The notes under the pieces: generated by a model
What the model was told of the DNA's origin: nothing
Databases searched by the model: none
Seen by the model: the letters and a program-made list of their open reading frames with translations, nothing else
Program-made: the position numbers and the translations under genes
NCBI GenBank assembly: GCA_000620185.1
Contig: KK211086.1
Coordinates: forward strand, 869,842 to 933,841
DNA length: 64,000 nucleotides
Direction: 5' to 3'
From: Geodermatophilaceae bacterium URHB0062
GTDB taxonomy: Bacteria > Actinomycetota > Actinomycetes > Mycobacteriales > Geodermatophilaceae
Shown: one piece after another, positions 27,971 through 37,129 of the stretch
Position numbering within the stretch: position 1 is the stretch's first letter
How the letters are laid out: each line of letters starts with the position of its first letter

Positions 27971-28911
27971 GCGCGGCCAGGGTCCGCGTCCCGGCGACCA
28001 GCGCGAACCTCGGGCCGGCGTTCGACTGCGCCGGCCTCGCGCTGAGCCGCCACGACGTCCTCGAGTTCGCCGTCCAGCCCTCCGGCCTGGCGGTCGAGGT
28101 CTCCGGCGTGGGCGCCGGCGAGCTGCCGACCGACGAGTCGCACCTGGTGGTGCGCGCCTTCCGCGCCGCGTGCGCCGAGTTGGGCTGGTCGCCGCCGGGC
28201 CTGCGCGTGGTCGCGGAGAACGCCATCCCGCAGGGGCGCGGAATGGGGTCCTCGGCCGCCGCCGTCGTCGCGGGGGTGCTGGGTGCCTGGGCGCTGTGCC
28301 CCGACGTCGAGGGCATCGACCTGGACGCCGTCCTGCGGCTGGTCACCGAGATGGAGGGGCACCCGGACAACGTGGCGGCGTGCCTCCTCGGCGGTGCCAC
28401 GCTGAGCTGGGACACCGCGCGCGGCCCGATCGCCGACAGCCTGACCGTCTCGCCCGAGATCCTGCCGGTGGTGCTCGTCCCGGACGCGACGCTGTCGACG
28501 CACGTCGCCCGCGGCCTGCTGCCGCAGACGGTGTCCCACGCCGACGCCGCCTTCAACGCCGGTCGCGCCGCCCTGCTCACCCACGCGCTCACGCAGGAAC
28601 CGGCTCTGTTGCTCGAGGCCACCGAGGACCGGCTGCACCAGCGGCAGCGGGCCGCGGCCATGCCGGAGTCGCTCGCACTCCTGGACCGGTTGCGGGCGGC
28701 GGAGTTCCCGGCCGTCGTCTCCGGCGCCGGCCCGAGCCTGCTCGTCCTGACCCACCGGCATCCGGACGACCCGGACGGCGGTCCCGCCGGCGCCGTCCGG
28801 GTGCGAGAGATCGCCGAGCTCATCCCGTCGGGGTGGACGGTGCTGCCTCTCGAGGTCGATGTGCAGGGGGCGCGAGTGCTGGACGACACAGGTCAGGTAT
28901 CGTCTCGGTAA
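27967..28911 (+). CDS. thrB: Homoserine kinase
   Basis: A 314-residue GHMP kinase that phosphorylates homoserine. Motif 1 is [15 protein letters not shown], the ATP-binding motif 2 is [27 protein letters not shown] is the conserved downstream site, and motif 3 is [10 protein letters not shown]. The GTG at 27967 overlaps the thrC stop. It is the last gene of the Lys/Thr run, followed by a 245-nt gap with the rho promoter and leader. Confidence 0.97.
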   Translation: MSAARVRVPATSANLGPAFDCAGLALSRHDVLEFAVQPSGLAVEVSGVGAGELPTDESHLVVRAFRAACAELGWSPPGLRVVAENAIPQGRGMGSSAAAVVAGVLGAWALCPDVEGIDLDAVLRLVTEMEGHPDNVAACLLGGATLSWDTARGPIADSLTVSPEILPVVLVPDATLSTHVARGLLPQTVSHADAAFNAGRAALLTHALTQEPALLLEATEDRLHQRQRAAAMPESLALLDRLRAAEFPAVVSGAGPSLLVLTHRHPDDPDGGPAGAVRVREIAELIPSGWTVLPLEVDVQGARVLDDTGQVSSR

Positions 28912-29156
28912 CGGGGAACACGCCGGGAACGACCGGTGTTGTCTCGCCTGTGAGCTGCGTCTAGGCTCACGGCGTAGCCGCCCACTCGGGCGAGCCTCGC
29001 GCGGGGCCGAAGCAGACGAACTCTCTTCGCCGCTGATCCGCCCCGCACTTTTCTCCACCCGTTCCCTTTTGCGCTCTCGCCTCCGGGCCGGACCCGACAG
29101 GGACCGGGCACCCCCTGCGCTGGTAGGCGCAGGTCACCGCAGGGAAGGACCTGTAC
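28912..29156 (+). promoter_or_regulatory. rho promoter and long 5' leader
   Basis: A dyad GTGAGC (28950-28955)/GCTCAC (28965-28970) overlaps a TAGGCT -10 box (28962-28967). The leader of about 180 nt then includes a pyrimidine-rich stretch at about 29040-29085 with several T-runs that stand out in this GC-rich DNA, and a hairpin CTGCGC/GCGCAG (29115-29132). AAGGA precedes the GTG. A role in Rho autoregulation is inferred from known rho leaders. Confidence 0.5.
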
Positions 29157-31307
29157 GTGAGCGAAACCACCGACCTCGCCGGCACCGGCGCGCAGGGCGC
29201 GTCCGGCACGGCTGAGGCACCTGCCGCTTCTGGGACGACGGGTTCCCGTCGCCGCGGCAACGGACTGTCGGGAATGCTGCTGCCCGAACTGCAGCGCCTG
29301 GCGACCGAGCTCGGCATCTCCGGCACCGGCCGGATGCGCAAGGGCGATCTCGTCGCCGCCATCTCCGCCCGTCAGGTGGGCGGCGTCCCGGCCCCGTCCG
29401 GCACCTCCAGCACGCCCGCGAACGGTGCCCCGCGCACCGACGACGCCGGCACCACCGCCTCCGCGCACGGCGCGCCCGAGGCCCGCGGCGTCGCGGCCTC
29501 CTCCGCGCCCCTCGAGGCCCCGATCACCGGCGGCGCCAACGGCGGCCCCCTGACCGAGTCCACCACCGGCGACAACAGTGGTGAGACGCGCAGCGTGCGC
29601 ACCCGACGGTCCGCCCGCCGTCCCGCCGGCGCCCCGGTCGTCGACACCGCCGGTGCCGACACCGACTCCCGTGGCGACGCCGTGGGCTCCGACGCCGCCG
29701 CCCCCACCCCCGCGGCCGAGGCCACCGCGTCCGCCCCGACCGACGCGCCCGCCGACGGTGACCAGCGCACCGACGGCGAGCGCCCCCAGCGCAACCGCGA
29801 CCGCAACGCCCGCAACCGCGACCGCGACGGCGCCCGGGAGGTCGCTGACCGCACCGATCGCACCGACCGGCCCGCCAACCGCGACGCCGGCAACCGCGAC
29901 GGTGGCCGTGACGGCAACCGCGACGGCGGCGCGCGTGAGGGCAACCGTGGTCCCGACCGGAACGAGCGCAACGAGCGCGGCGGCCGTCCGGACAACCGCA
30001 ACGACAACCGCAACGACGTCGGCCGCACCAACGACCGCAACGACGAGGACGACGACGACTTCGAGGGCGGCCGCGGCCGTCGCGGGCGTCGCTACCGCGA
30101 CCGCAACAAGCGGGGCGGGACCGGTGGTCGCGAGCGCTTCGAGCAGGGCGAGCCGACCATCAGCGAGGACGACGTCCTGCTGCCGGTCGCCGGCATCCTC
30201 GACGTCCTCGACAACTACGCGTTCGTGCGGACGTCGGGCTACCTGACCGGGCCCAACGACGTCTACGTCTCCCTCTCGCAGGTGCGGCGGTACGGCCTGC
30301 GCCGCGGTGACGCCATCACCGGCGCCGTCCGGCAGCCGCGCGACGGCGAGCGCAAGGACAAGTACAACGCGCTGGTCCGTCTCGACACGGTCAACGGCCT
30401 CGAGCCCGAGCAGGCGAAGAACCGCCCGGAGTTCACCAAGCTGACGCCGCTCTACCCGCAGGAGCGTCTGCGGCTGGAGACCGAGCCGCACATGCTGACC
30501 ACCCGGGTCATCGACCTGGTCATGCCGATCGGCAAGGGGCAGCGCGCGCTGATCGTCAGCCCGCCGAAGGCCGGCAAGACGATGGTGCTGCAGTCGATCG
30601 CCAACGCGATCACGCGCAACAACCCCGAGTGCCACCTCATGGTCGTCCTCGTCGACGAGCGGCCCGAGGAGGTCACCGACATGCAGCGCTCGGTGAAGGG
30701 TGAGGTCATCGCCTCGACCTTCGACCGGCCGCCGTCGGACCACACCACGGTCGCCGAGCTCTCCATCGAGCGGGCCAAGCGCCTGGTCGAGATGGGGCAC
30801 GACGTCGTCGTCCTGCTGGACTCGATCACCCGGCTCGGCCGCGCCTACAACCTGGCGGCTCCCGCCAGTGGCCGGATCCTCTCCGGTGGTGTCGACTCCA
30901 CGGCGCTCTACCCGCCCAAGCGCTTCCTCGGCGCCGCCCGCAACATCGAGAACGGCGGGTCGCTGACGATCATCGCCTCGGCGCTGGTCGAGACCGGCTC
31001 GACGATGGACACGGTCATCTTCGAGGAGTTCAAGGGCACCGGTAACGCCGAGATCAAGCTCGACCGCCGGCTGGCGGACAAGCGGGTCTTCCCGGCGGTC
31101 GACGTCAACGCGTCGGGCACGCGCAAGGAGGAGATCCTCATGTCGCCCGACGAGCTGGCCATCGTCATCAAGCTCCGCCGGGTGCTCGGTGCGCTGGAGC
31201 CGCAGCAGGCGCTCGAGCTCCTGCTCGACAAGCTCAAGAAGACGCGCAACAACATCGAGTTCCTCATGCAGATCCAGAAGACCACCCTGGGGCCCGGGAA
31301 CGAGTAG
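29157..31307 (+). CDS. rho: Transcription termination factor Rho
   Basis: A 716-residue hexameric RNA helicase/ATPase. The Rho_N domain ([20 protein letters not shown], about 41-60) is followed by a disordered, highly charged insertion of roughly 260 residues rich in Arg, Asn, Asp and Gly (for example [13 protein letters not shown]). Then come the RNA-binding cold-shock-like domain ([18 protein letters not shown]), the Walker A loop SPPKAGKTM, Walker [16 protein letters not shown] and the R-loop region. Such large insertions are typical of actinobacterial Rho and add RNA contacts. The GTG has AAGGA upstream. Confidence 0.98.
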   Translation: MSETTDLAGTGAQGASGTAEAPAASGTTGSRRRGNGLSGMLLPELQRLATELGISGTGRMRKGDLVAAISARQVGGVPAPSGTSSTPANGAPRTDDAGTTASAHGAPEARGVAASSAPLEAPITGGANGGPLTESTTGDNSGETRSVRTRRSARRPAGAPVVDTAGADTDSRGDAVGSDAAAPTPAAEATASAPTDAPADGDQRTDGERPQRNRDRNARNRDRDGAREVADRTDRTDRPANRDAGNRDGGRDGNRDGGAREGNRGPDRNERNERGGRPDNRNDNRNDVGRTNDRNDEDDDDFEGGRGRRGRRYRDRNKRGGTGGRERFEQGEPTISEDDVLLPVAGILDVLDNYAFVRTSGYLTGPNDVYVSLSQVRRYGLRRGDAITGAVRQPRDGERKDKYNALVRLDTVNGLEPEQAKNRPEFTKLTPLYPQERLRLETEPHMLTTRVIDLVMPIGKGQRALIVSPPKAGKTMVLQSIANAITRNNPECHLMVVLVDERPEEVTDMQRSVKGEVIASTFDRPPSDHTTVAELSIERAKRLVEMGHDVVVLLDSITRLGRAYNLAAPASGRILSGGVDSTALYPPKRFLGAARNIENGGSLTIIASALVETGSTMDTVIFEEFKGTGNAEIKLDRRLADKRVFPAVDVNASGTRKEEILMSPDELAIVIKLRRVLGALEPQQALELLLDKLKKTRNNIEFLMQIQKTTLGPGNE

Positions 31308-31426
31308 CGATCGGGGATACTTCTCGATCGAGCGTCGCCGGCGGGGCTACGTCATCACGACGGAATACCTCACGCCCCCCGGCGTTCCACCCCACGAACG
31401 ACACAGACTTTCTCGGAAGAGGCGAC

Positions 31427-31657
31427 ATGAAGTCCGACATCCACCCGGCCTACAACGTCACCACGGTGACCTGCGGCTGCGGCAACACCTTCACCACCCG
31501 CAGCACGTCCCCGACCGGTCAGCTGACCGTCGAGGTCTGCTCGGCGTGCCACCCCTTCTACACCGGCAAGCAGAAGATCCTCGACACCGGTGGTCGCGTC
31601 GCCCGCTTCGAGAAGCGGTTCGGCAAGCGCACCGCCGGCGCTCCGGCCGACAAGTAG
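31427..31657 (+). CDS. rpmE: 50S ribosomal protein L31 (zinc-binding form)
   Basis: A 76-residue protein, [20 protein letters not shown] and onward, with cysteines at 16, 18, 38 and 41. This is the C+ form that binds zinc in the ribosome and is usually replaced by a Cys-less paralogue under zinc limitation. GAAGAGG lies upstream of the ATG. It follows rho by 119 nt and is followed by a terminator hairpin. Confidence 0.98.
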   Translation: MKSDIHPAYNVTTVTCGCGNTFTTRSTSPTGQLTVEVCSACHPFYTGKQKILDTGGRVARFEKRFGKRTAGAPADK

Positions 31658-31664
31658 CACCTCC

Positions 31665-31735
31665 GACGGCGCCCGCGCCCGCCCCTTCGACGGCGCCCGC
31701 GCCCGCCCCTTCGACGGGGCGGGGCGGGCGCCGTC
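31665..31735 (+). terminator. GC-rich terminator with a duplicated left arm
   Basis: A 24-nt unit (starting GACGGCGCCCGCGCCC) occurs twice in tandem (31665-31688 and 31689-31712), followed by a complementary arm (31713-31735, ending CGGGCGCCGTC). Either copy can pair with the arm. It ends the rpmE transcript; no T-run is present. Confidence 0.65.
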
Positions 31736-31792
31736 GTCATGTCCGGACCACCGGCAGTCTCGGCCATAAGTGCCGTACGAGAGGCAGTTGCC

Positions 31793-32869
31793 ATGACCAG
31801 CACCGACGCCGCCCCTGAGCGGCTGGGCACGCTGCTCGCGGAGCACGCGTCGCTGGAGGGCGAGCTCGCCGATCCGGCCGTGCACGCCGATCAGGCCCGC
31901 GCCCGCCGGCTCGGCCGTCGCTACGCCCAGCTCGCACCCGTCGTGGAGACCGCGCGTGCCCTCGAGGAGGCGCGCGGCGACCTCGCGACCGCACGGGAGC
32001 TCGCGGCGGAGGACCCGTCGTTCGCCGGAGAGGCGACGACGCTCGAGGAGCGCATCGGCGAGCTGAGCGAGCGGCTGCGTGAGCAGCTGCTGCCGAAGGA
32101 CCCCGACGACGACAAGGACGTCATCCTCGAGATCAAGGCGGGGGAGGGCGGCGCCGAATCGGCGCTGTTCGCCGGCGACCTGCTGCGCATGTACCTGCGC
32201 TACGCGGAGCGCCGCGGCTGGTCGACCGAGGTGATCGACGCCGTGGACGCCGAACTCGGCGGCTACAAGGACGTCTCCGTGGCGGTCAAGGCGCGCGGCG
32301 ACGAGGGTGTCTGGCCGCGGCTGAAGTTCGAGGGCGGGGTGCACCGCGTGCAGCGGGTGCCGGCGACCGAGAGCCAGGGCCGCATCCACACCTCCGCCGC
32401 CGGGGTCCTCGTCCTGCCGGAGGCGGAGGAGGTCGACGTGACGGTCGACCCGAACGACCTGCGCATCGACGTCTTCCGCTCGTCGGGCCCGGGCGGCCAG
32501 AGCGTGAACACCACCGACTCCGCCGTCCGCATCACCCACATCCCTACGGGCATCGTGGTCAGCTCGCAGAACGAGAAGAGCCAGCTGCAGAACCGGGAGT
32601 CCGCCCTGCGCGTGCTGCGCTCCCGGCTGCTGGTCGCCGCCCGCGAGGAGGCGGCCGCGGCCGCGAGCGACCAGCGGCGCAGCCAGGTCCGCACCGTCGA
32701 CCGCAGCGAGCGGGTGCGCACCTACAACTTCCCGGAGAACCGGATCTCCGACCATCGGGTCAACTACAAGGCCTACAACCTCGACCAGGTGCTCGACGGC
32801 GATCTCGATGCGGTCATCGACGCGCTGAGCACCGCGCACACCGCCGAGCTGCTGGCGGCCGGGTCCTGA
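31793..32869 (+). CDS. prfA: Peptide chain release factor 1
   Basis: A 358-residue class I release factor for UAA/UAG. It has the PAT codon-reading tripeptide in [16 protein letters not shown] and the catalytic GGQ in [20 protein letters not shown] 31793 has AGAGG about 9 nt upstream; an upstream GTG would add a non-conserved leader. It is methylated on the GGQ glutamine by the product of the next gene, prmC, which follows without a gap. Confidence 0.98.
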   Translation: MTSTDAAPERLGTLLAEHASLEGELADPAVHADQARARRLGRRYAQLAPVVETARALEEARGDLATARELAAEDPSFAGEATTLEERIGELSERLREQLLPKDPDDDKDVILEIKAGEGGAESALFAGDLLRMYLRYAERRGWSTEVIDAVDAELGGYKDVSVAVKARGDEGVWPRLKFEGGVHRVQRVPATESQGRIHTSAAGVLVLPEAEEVDVTVDPNDLRIDVFRSSGPGGQSVNTTDSAVRITHIPTGIVVSSQNEKSQLQNRESALRVLRSRLLVAAREEAAAAASDQRRSQVRTVDRSERVRTYNFPENRISDHRVNYKAYNLDQVLDGDLDAVIDALSTAHTAELLAAGS

Positions 32870-32895
32870 ACGCCCGCGCGCTGCTGGCCGACGCC

Positions 32896-33726
32896 GTGCG
32901 CCGGCTGGCCGACGCCGGGGTCGAGTCGCCCCGTGTGGACGCCGAGCTGCTGCTCGCCCACGCGCTGTCCGTGCCCCGCGCGCGGCTGCTCACGCTGGAC
33001 GACGTGCCGGACGACGTCGCCGGCCGGTTCGGCGAGCTGCTGGCCCAGCGGGCCGACCGCGTGCCGTTGCAGCACCTCACCGGGCGGGCGCCGTTCCGCC
33101 ACCTCGAACTCGCCGTCGGCCCCGGCGTCTTCGTGCCGCGGCCGGAGACCGAGCAGCTGGCCGGGTGGGTCCTCGAGCGGCTGGCCGGGCGGACCGCGCC
33201 GGTCGTCGTCGACCTCGGGTCGGGTTCGGGCGCGCTGGCCCTGTCGATCGCCCAGGAGCTCCCCGGCGCGCGCGTCGTCGCCGTCGAGCGCGATCCGGGA
33301 GCGATCGAGTGGACGCGGCACAACGCCGCGGCGCGGGCAGCGGCGGGGGACACCCCGGTCGAGGTCCTCGCCGGGGACATGACCGACCCGGAGCTCCTGC
33401 GCGCGCTCGAGGGCACCGTCGACGTCGTCGTCTCCAATCCGCCGTACGTGCCCGACGGCGCGCGGGTGCCCCGCGAGGTGGCCGACCACGATCCGCCGCT
33501 CGCGCTGTGGGGCGGGCCCGACGGCCTCGACGTCGTCCGCGGCCTGCTGGTCACCGCCGCCCGGCTGCTGCGCCCCGGCGGCCAGGTCGGCATCGAGCAC
33601 GCCGACGCGCAGGGCGGCTCGCTGCCGGCGCTGGTCCGTGCGCACGGCGGGTTCACCGACGTCGAGGACCATCCCGACCTCGCCGGCCGCCCGCGGTACA
33701 CCACGGCCTGTCGCGCCGGCGGGTGA
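32896..33726 (+). CDS. prmC: Release factor glutamine methyltransferase
   Basis: A 276-residue SAM-dependent enzyme. It has the SAM glycine motif VVDLGSGSGALALSIA and the catalytic NPPY in VVSNPPYVPDGARV. It modifies the GGQ glutamine of release factors. The GTG at 32896 is the first canonical start, but it removes about ten conserved-looking residues. A CTG at 32866 overlaps the prfA stop (CTGA) and would give an N-terminus [14 protein letters not shown] that fits the family better, so the real start may be the CTG. The stop overlaps the next GTG. Confidence 0.95.
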   Translation: MRRLADAGVESPRVDAELLLAHALSVPRARLLTLDDVPDDVAGRFGELLAQRADRVPLQHLTGRAPFRHLELAVGPGVFVPRPETEQLAGWVLERLAGRTAPVVVDLGSGSGALALSIAQELPGARVVAVERDPGAIEWTRHNAAARAAAGDTPVEVLAGDMTDPELLRALEGTVDVVVSNPPYVPDGARVPREVADHDPPLALWGGPDGLDVVRGLLVTAARLLRPGGQVGIEHADAQGGSLPALVRAHGGFTDVEDHPDLAGRPRYTTACRAGG

Positions 33727-34106
33727 CCACCGTGGCGGGAGTTCTCGGGAGTCGCCGGGTCTTCGTGGGGACCGCCGCGCTCGCACAGCTGGCGATCTGG
33801 CTCGGGACCCGACCGGACCTGCACGAGGCCGGTGCCGGTGCGGCGGTGGCCTGGCTGGTCGGCGAGGCGGTGGCAGCCCTGGTCATCGGCGGGTTCGCTG
33901 CCGGAGACGGCCGGGCCGCCCGCGCCGTACTCGTCGGCTGGGGTCTGCAGATGGCGCACTTCGCGCTGGTGGCCCCGAAGGGCGAGGACGGGAACCTCTG
34001 GGCGGTCGGACTGTTCGTCCAGGCATTCTTCGCCGCCGTGGCCCTGGCCCTCTCGGTGCTGGCGTACGTGGTCGCGAACGGGCTCCGGTCCCGCTCCCGC
34101 ACCTGA
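33723..34106 (+). CDS. Small integral membrane protein, unknown function
   Basis: A 127-residue protein with about four hydrophobic segments (for example FVGTAALAQLAIWL, AAVAWLVGEAVAALVIGGF, LFVQAFFAAVALALSVLAYV) and a basic C-terminus. No family recognised. Its GTG overlaps the prmC stop (GTGA), so it is probably translated with prfA-prmC. Confidence 0.8.
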   Translation: MTTVAGVLGSRRVFVGTAALAQLAIWLGTRPDLHEAGAGAAVAWLVGEAVAALVIGGFAAGDGRAARAVLVGWGLQMAHFALVAPKGEDGNLWAVGLFVQAFFAAVALALSVLAYVVANGLRSRSRT

Positions 34107-34139
34107 CCGTCACGCACCTGACCGGCCGTCCGGCGGCGG

Positions 34140-34799
34140 ATGACAGACTCGGCGCTCGTGGCCGACCTCTACGACTGCTCCGACCCCGAGGGCCGCGCCG
34201 CCGGCCTCGACGCCGCGGCCGCCGCAATCGGTGCGGGCAAGCTGGTGCTCCTGCCCACCGACACCGTCTACGGCGTGGCCGCCGACGCGTTCACCCCCGC
34301 GGCCGTCACCGGTCTGCTCGCGGCCAAGAACCGGGGCCGGGCCATGCCGGTGCCGGTGCTGATCGGCGAGGCGTCGACGCTGGGGGGCCTCGTCGTGAAC
34401 CTGCCGCCGGTGGCCAACGACCTCGCTCAGGCGTTCTGGCCCGGCGGGCTCACCCTCGTGCTGGAGCACGCGCCCTCCCTGGCCTGGGACCTCGGTGACG
34501 CGCAAGGCACGGTCGCCGTCCGCCTGCCCGACGACGACCTGGCCCGCGACCTGCTGCGCCGCACCGGCCCGCTGGCGGTGTCCAGCGCCAACCGGTCGGG
34601 CCGGCCGGCCGCGACGACGGCGCAGGAGGCGGTCGACCAGCTGGGGACGCACGCGGCCGTCGTCCTGGACGGCGGACCGCGGTCGGCCGCGACGCCCAGC
34701 ACGATCGTCGACTGCACAGGGCCCGTCCCACGGGTGCTGCGCGTGGGAGTCCTCACCGTCGACGAGCTGCGCGGCGTCGTCCCCGAGATCGAGGACTGA
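34140..34799 (+). CDS. L-threonylcarbamoyladenylate synthase (Sua5/YciO/YrdC family)
   Basis: A 219-residue single YrdC domain, shorter than full Sua5. It has the N-terminal LVLLPTDTVYGVAADA, KNRGRAMPVPVLI in place of the usual KxR loop, FWPGGLTLVL and LAVSSANRSG. It makes threonylcarbamoyl-AMP for the tRNA t6A modification. The position after prfA-prmC is conserved in actinobacteria. No clear Shine-Dalgarno precedes the ATG. Confidence 0.94.
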   Translation: MTDSALVADLYDCSDPEGRAAGLDAAAAAIGAGKLVLLPTDTVYGVAADAFTPAAVTGLLAAKNRGRAMPVPVLIGEASTLGGLVVNLPPVANDLAQAFWPGGLTLVLEHAPSLAWDLGDAQGTVAVRLPDDDLARDLLRRTGPLAVSSANRSGRPAATTAQEAVDQLGTHAAVVLDGGPRSAATPSTIVDCTGPVPRVLRVGVLTVDELRGVVPEIED

Positions 34800-34833
34800 G
34801 CGGCTCTGCTCGAGCCGGGACGGCACGTGGCGG
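34799..34833 (+). repeat. 35-nt intergenic direct repeat, copy 1
   Basis: Identical over 35 nt to 34883-34917. Each copy contains a hairpin CGGCTC-TGCTC-GAGCCG followed by GGACGGCACGTGGCGG. The first copy starts at the last base of the Sua5-family gene. Confidence 0.85.
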
Positions 34834-34882
34834 GGATTGTCCTGCCGAGTGGGGCCCGGAGGGCTCCGCGCAGGCAGGCCGC

Positions 34883-34917
34883 AGCGGCTCTGCTCGAGCC
34901 GGGACGGCACGTGGCGG
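34883..34917 (+). repeat. 35-nt intergenic direct repeat, copy 2
   Basis: Second copy, same orientation, 84 nt after the first. The hairpin could serve as a terminator or RNA stop signal after the Sua5-family gene; this is inferred. Confidence 0.85.
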
Positions 34918-34952
34918 CGGGGCAACGCGGAGCGTTGCAATGTCATAGTGGG

Positions 34953-35035
34953 GTGACCGCCGCACCGACTCCGCTGGAGCGCCCCTGATGAGCACCCCCT
35001 ACCGGGGCCCCCACTTCGACGCCCTCGCCGCCTGA
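34953..35035 (+). other. Two coupled micro-ORFs before the wecA/rfe-type gene
   Basis: An 11-codon ORF (GTG 34953, MTAAPTPLERP) ends in TGA overlapping the ATG of a 15-codon ORF (34988, MSTPYRGPHFDALAA) that stops 4 nt before the next gene's GTG. In some actinobacteria, including Streptomyces, a glyA paralogue lies in this slot, so these may be the remains of a deleted gene's 5' end. They could also be leader peptides. Translation is unproven. Confidence 0.35.
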
Positions 35036-35039
35036 TCCC

Positions 35040-36317
35040 GTGCGCGAGTACGCCGTTGTCCTCCTCACCGCCGCGCTGGTCACCTTCCTGACCACCCCGG
35101 TGGTGCGGATGGTCGCCATCCGGCTGGGGATGATGGCCGCGCCGCGCGAGCGGGACGTGCACGTCATCCCCACGCCCCGGGGTGGCGGCGTGGCCATGTA
35201 CCTCGGTGTCTCCGCGGCGATCCTGGTCGCGACGCGGCTGCCGGCACTGCAACGGACCTTCGACGACTCCGAGACGATCGCCGTCCTCGTTGCCGGCGGG
35301 CTGATCTGCCTGCTGGGCGTGCTCGACGACCGCTGGGGGCTCGACGCGCTGACCAAGCTGACCGGCCAGATCGCCTCGGCCGGCGTCATGGTGCTGCTCG
35401 GCGTCCAGCTGGCCTTCCTGTTCCTCCCCGTCGCCGACATCGGGACGATCTCGCTCGGGCCCGACGTCGGGGTGCCGCTGACGATCCTGCTGACCGTCCT
35501 CACGGTGAACGCGCTGAACTTCATCGACGGGCTGGACGGGCTGGCCGCGGGCGTCTCGGCGATCGCCGCACTGGCGTTCTTCGCCTACAGCTACCACCTG
35601 GGCCTGGTCGGCTACGACGACGTCGCCAGCGCCCCGGCGCTCATCACCGCTGTGCTCGCCGGGGCCTGCCTGGGCTTCCTGCCGCACAACTTCAGCCCGG
35701 CCCGGATCTTCATGGGCGACTCCGGCTCGATGCTGGTCGGCCTGATGCTGTCGGCGGCGGCCGTGACGGCGACGGGGGGAGTGGACCCGCAGTCCTTCGA
35801 CTCCGCGGCCAGCCTGCTGCCGCTGGCGCTGCCGCTGCTCGTGCCGATCGCGATCCTCTTCATCCCTTTCATCGACCTCGTCATGGCCGTCATCCGGCGC
35901 ACGCGGCGCGGTCAGTCGCCGTTCTCGCCGGACAAGATGCACCTGCACCATCGGCTGCTCTCCATCGGCCACTCGCACCGCCGCGCGGTCCTGGTCATGT
36001 ACTTCTGGGCGGCACTGCTCTCGTTCGGGGCCGTCGCGCTGTCCATCACGGGCGGCCGGGCGGAGCTGGTCGTCGTCATCGCCGTGCTGCTGGTCGTCGG
36101 CGTCGTCGTGGTGCTGAGCCCGCGGGCCCGCCGCGCGGCGCGGGAGGCGCGCGCCGCGGAACTCATGGCGCAGAGGGAGCGCAGCCGCGCCGACCACCCG
36201 ACCGCGCGGGCGGTGCGCCCGACCGGGACGGCGCCCGGCGCGGGAACGGTGTCCGCCACCGGCCCGGCCGCGGTGCCGCCGCCGGCGGAGCGGGCCGCCG
36301 GGACGGTGCTCCGGTGA
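35040..36317 (+). CDS. Undecaprenyl-phosphate sugar-1-phosphate transferase (MraY/WecA family)
   Basis: A 425-residue membrane protein with about ten transmembrane helices. It has the Asp-rich NFIDGLDGLAAGV, a cytoplasmic FMGDSGSMLVG and the His-loop KMHLHHRLLSIGHSHR that marks the WecA/Rfe branch over MraY. It loads a sugar-phosphate (GlcNAc-1-P in WecA) onto a polyprenyl-phosphate for cell-wall glycans such as arabinogalactan or teichoic linkage units. The C-terminal cytoplasmic tail is Ala/Arg-rich and variable. The GTG start lies 4 nt after a micro-ORF stop. Its stop overlaps the next gene. Confidence 0.93.
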   Translation: MREYAVVLLTAALVTFLTTPVVRMVAIRLGMMAAPRERDVHVIPTPRGGGVAMYLGVSAAILVATRLPALQRTFDDSETIAVLVAGGLICLLGVLDDRWGLDALTKLTGQIASAGVMVLLGVQLAFLFLPVADIGTISLGPDVGVPLTILLTVLTVNALNFIDGLDGLAAGVSAIAALAFFAYSYHLGLVGYDDVASAPALITAVLAGACLGFLPHNFSPARIFMGDSGSMLVGLMLSAAAVTATGGVDPQSFDSAASLLPLALPLLVPIAILFIPFIDLVMAVIRRTRRGQSPFSPDKMHLHHRLLSIGHSHRRAVLVMYFWAALLSFGAVALSITGGRAELVVVIAVLLVVGVVVVLSPRARRAAREARAAELMAQRERSRADHPTARAVRPTGTAPGAGTVSATGPAAVPPPAERAAGTVLR

Positions 36318-36772
36318 CCGGCGGACCCGGCTGGGACATCTCGTTCCTGCGCGTGGGCGCCCTCGCGACCGCCGCCGTGGCTGCCGTGGGCATCCCGGTC
36401 GCCGGGCTGGTCGGGGGCTGGTCGGCCGCTCTCGGGGTGCTCGCGGGTGCCGCCGTCGTGACGGCGTTCTTCTGCGTCTCCGGCGTGGTGATCGCCTGGG
36501 CGGGACGCATCGACGACGCCCTCACGCTGCCCGCGGCCCTCGGGACCTTCCTGATCAAGGCGGTGGTTTTCTTCGCCGTCCTCAGTGCGCTGCCCCCGGA
36601 CGGCTGGGTGGACCGCCTGGCCCTCGCGTGGTCCGTCGTGGTCGGGGCGCTGCTCTGGAGCGGCGTCCAGGCGCGGTGGGTGTGGACGCGTCAGCTCTAC
36701 TACGTGACGCCTCCGTCGCCTCCGCCCGGTGTCCCGCGGCCGGACCCGGAAAAGCCCGCGTCACGCGGCTGA
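36314..36772 (+). CDS. AtpI-like membrane protein at the head of the ATP synthase cluster
   Basis: A 152-residue protein with four hydrophobic segments (ALATAAVAAVGIPVAGLVGG, AALGVLAGAAVVTAFFCVSG and two more) and a Pro-rich tail. Its position between the rfe-type gene and atpB, its size and its topology suggest an ATP-synthase protein I (AtpI)-type assembly factor. I recognise no decisive motif. The GTG overlaps the upstream stop. Confidence 0.7.
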   Translation: MTGGPGWDISFLRVGALATAAVAAVGIPVAGLVGGWSAALGVLAGAAVVTAFFCVSGVVIAWAGRIDDALTLPAALGTFLIKAVVFFAVLSALPPDGWVDRLALAWSVVVGALLWSGVQARWVWTRQLYYVTPPSPPPGVPRPDPEKPASRG

Positions 36773-36774
36773 GA

Positions 36775-36780
36775 TAGGGT
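36775..36780 (+). promoter_or_regulatory. -10 box of a probable leaderless promoter in the atp cluster
   Basis: TAGGGT ends 7 nt before the ATG at 36788. It would start a transcript for the AtpZ-like gene and atpBEFHAGD. Confidence 0.5.
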
Positions 36781-36787
36781 CCGAGCG

Positions 36788-37129
36788 ATGGCCGAGGACA
36801 GCCCTGCTCGCAGGGAGCCGCGGCCTCGACCTGCCGAACCAGCCGGCCGGCCCAGCGGGGCCGACGTCGGCTGGGGGATCACCGGGACGATGCTCTCGGG
36901 GATCATCGTGTGGGGCGGGGCCGGCTGGTTGCTCGACCGCTGGCTGGAGACGCGTTTCTTCATCCTGGTCGGGACGATCCTCGGGCTGACGGTGGCCATC
37001 TACCTGGTGGTCGTCAAGTACGGAGCCGTCGACCCGCCTCCGGGAGGTTCACGGCCCAGCAGCAGGACCCCCAGCAGGCGACGGAGCCGGCCCGGGGGGA
37101 ACGCACAGACGCAGAAGGGACAACGGTGA
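36788..37129 (+). CDS. AtpZ/AtpI family protein
   Basis: A 113-residue protein with a Pro/Arg-rich start, two transmembrane helices (WGITGTMLSGIIVWGGAGWLL and FILVGTILGLTVAIYLVVV, key parts) with a short WLETR loop, and a basic tail. The two-helix hairpin with a G-W-L-L-D motif fits AtpZ (F0F1-ATPase gene 1), which helps c-ring assembly or Mg uptake. The stop overlaps the atpB GTG. Confidence 0.8.
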   Translation: MAEDSPARREPRPRPAEPAGRPSGADVGWGITGTMLSGIIVWGGAGWLLDRWLETRFFILVGTILGLTVAIYLVVVKYGAVDPPPGGSRPSSRTPSRRRSRPGGNAQTQKGQR

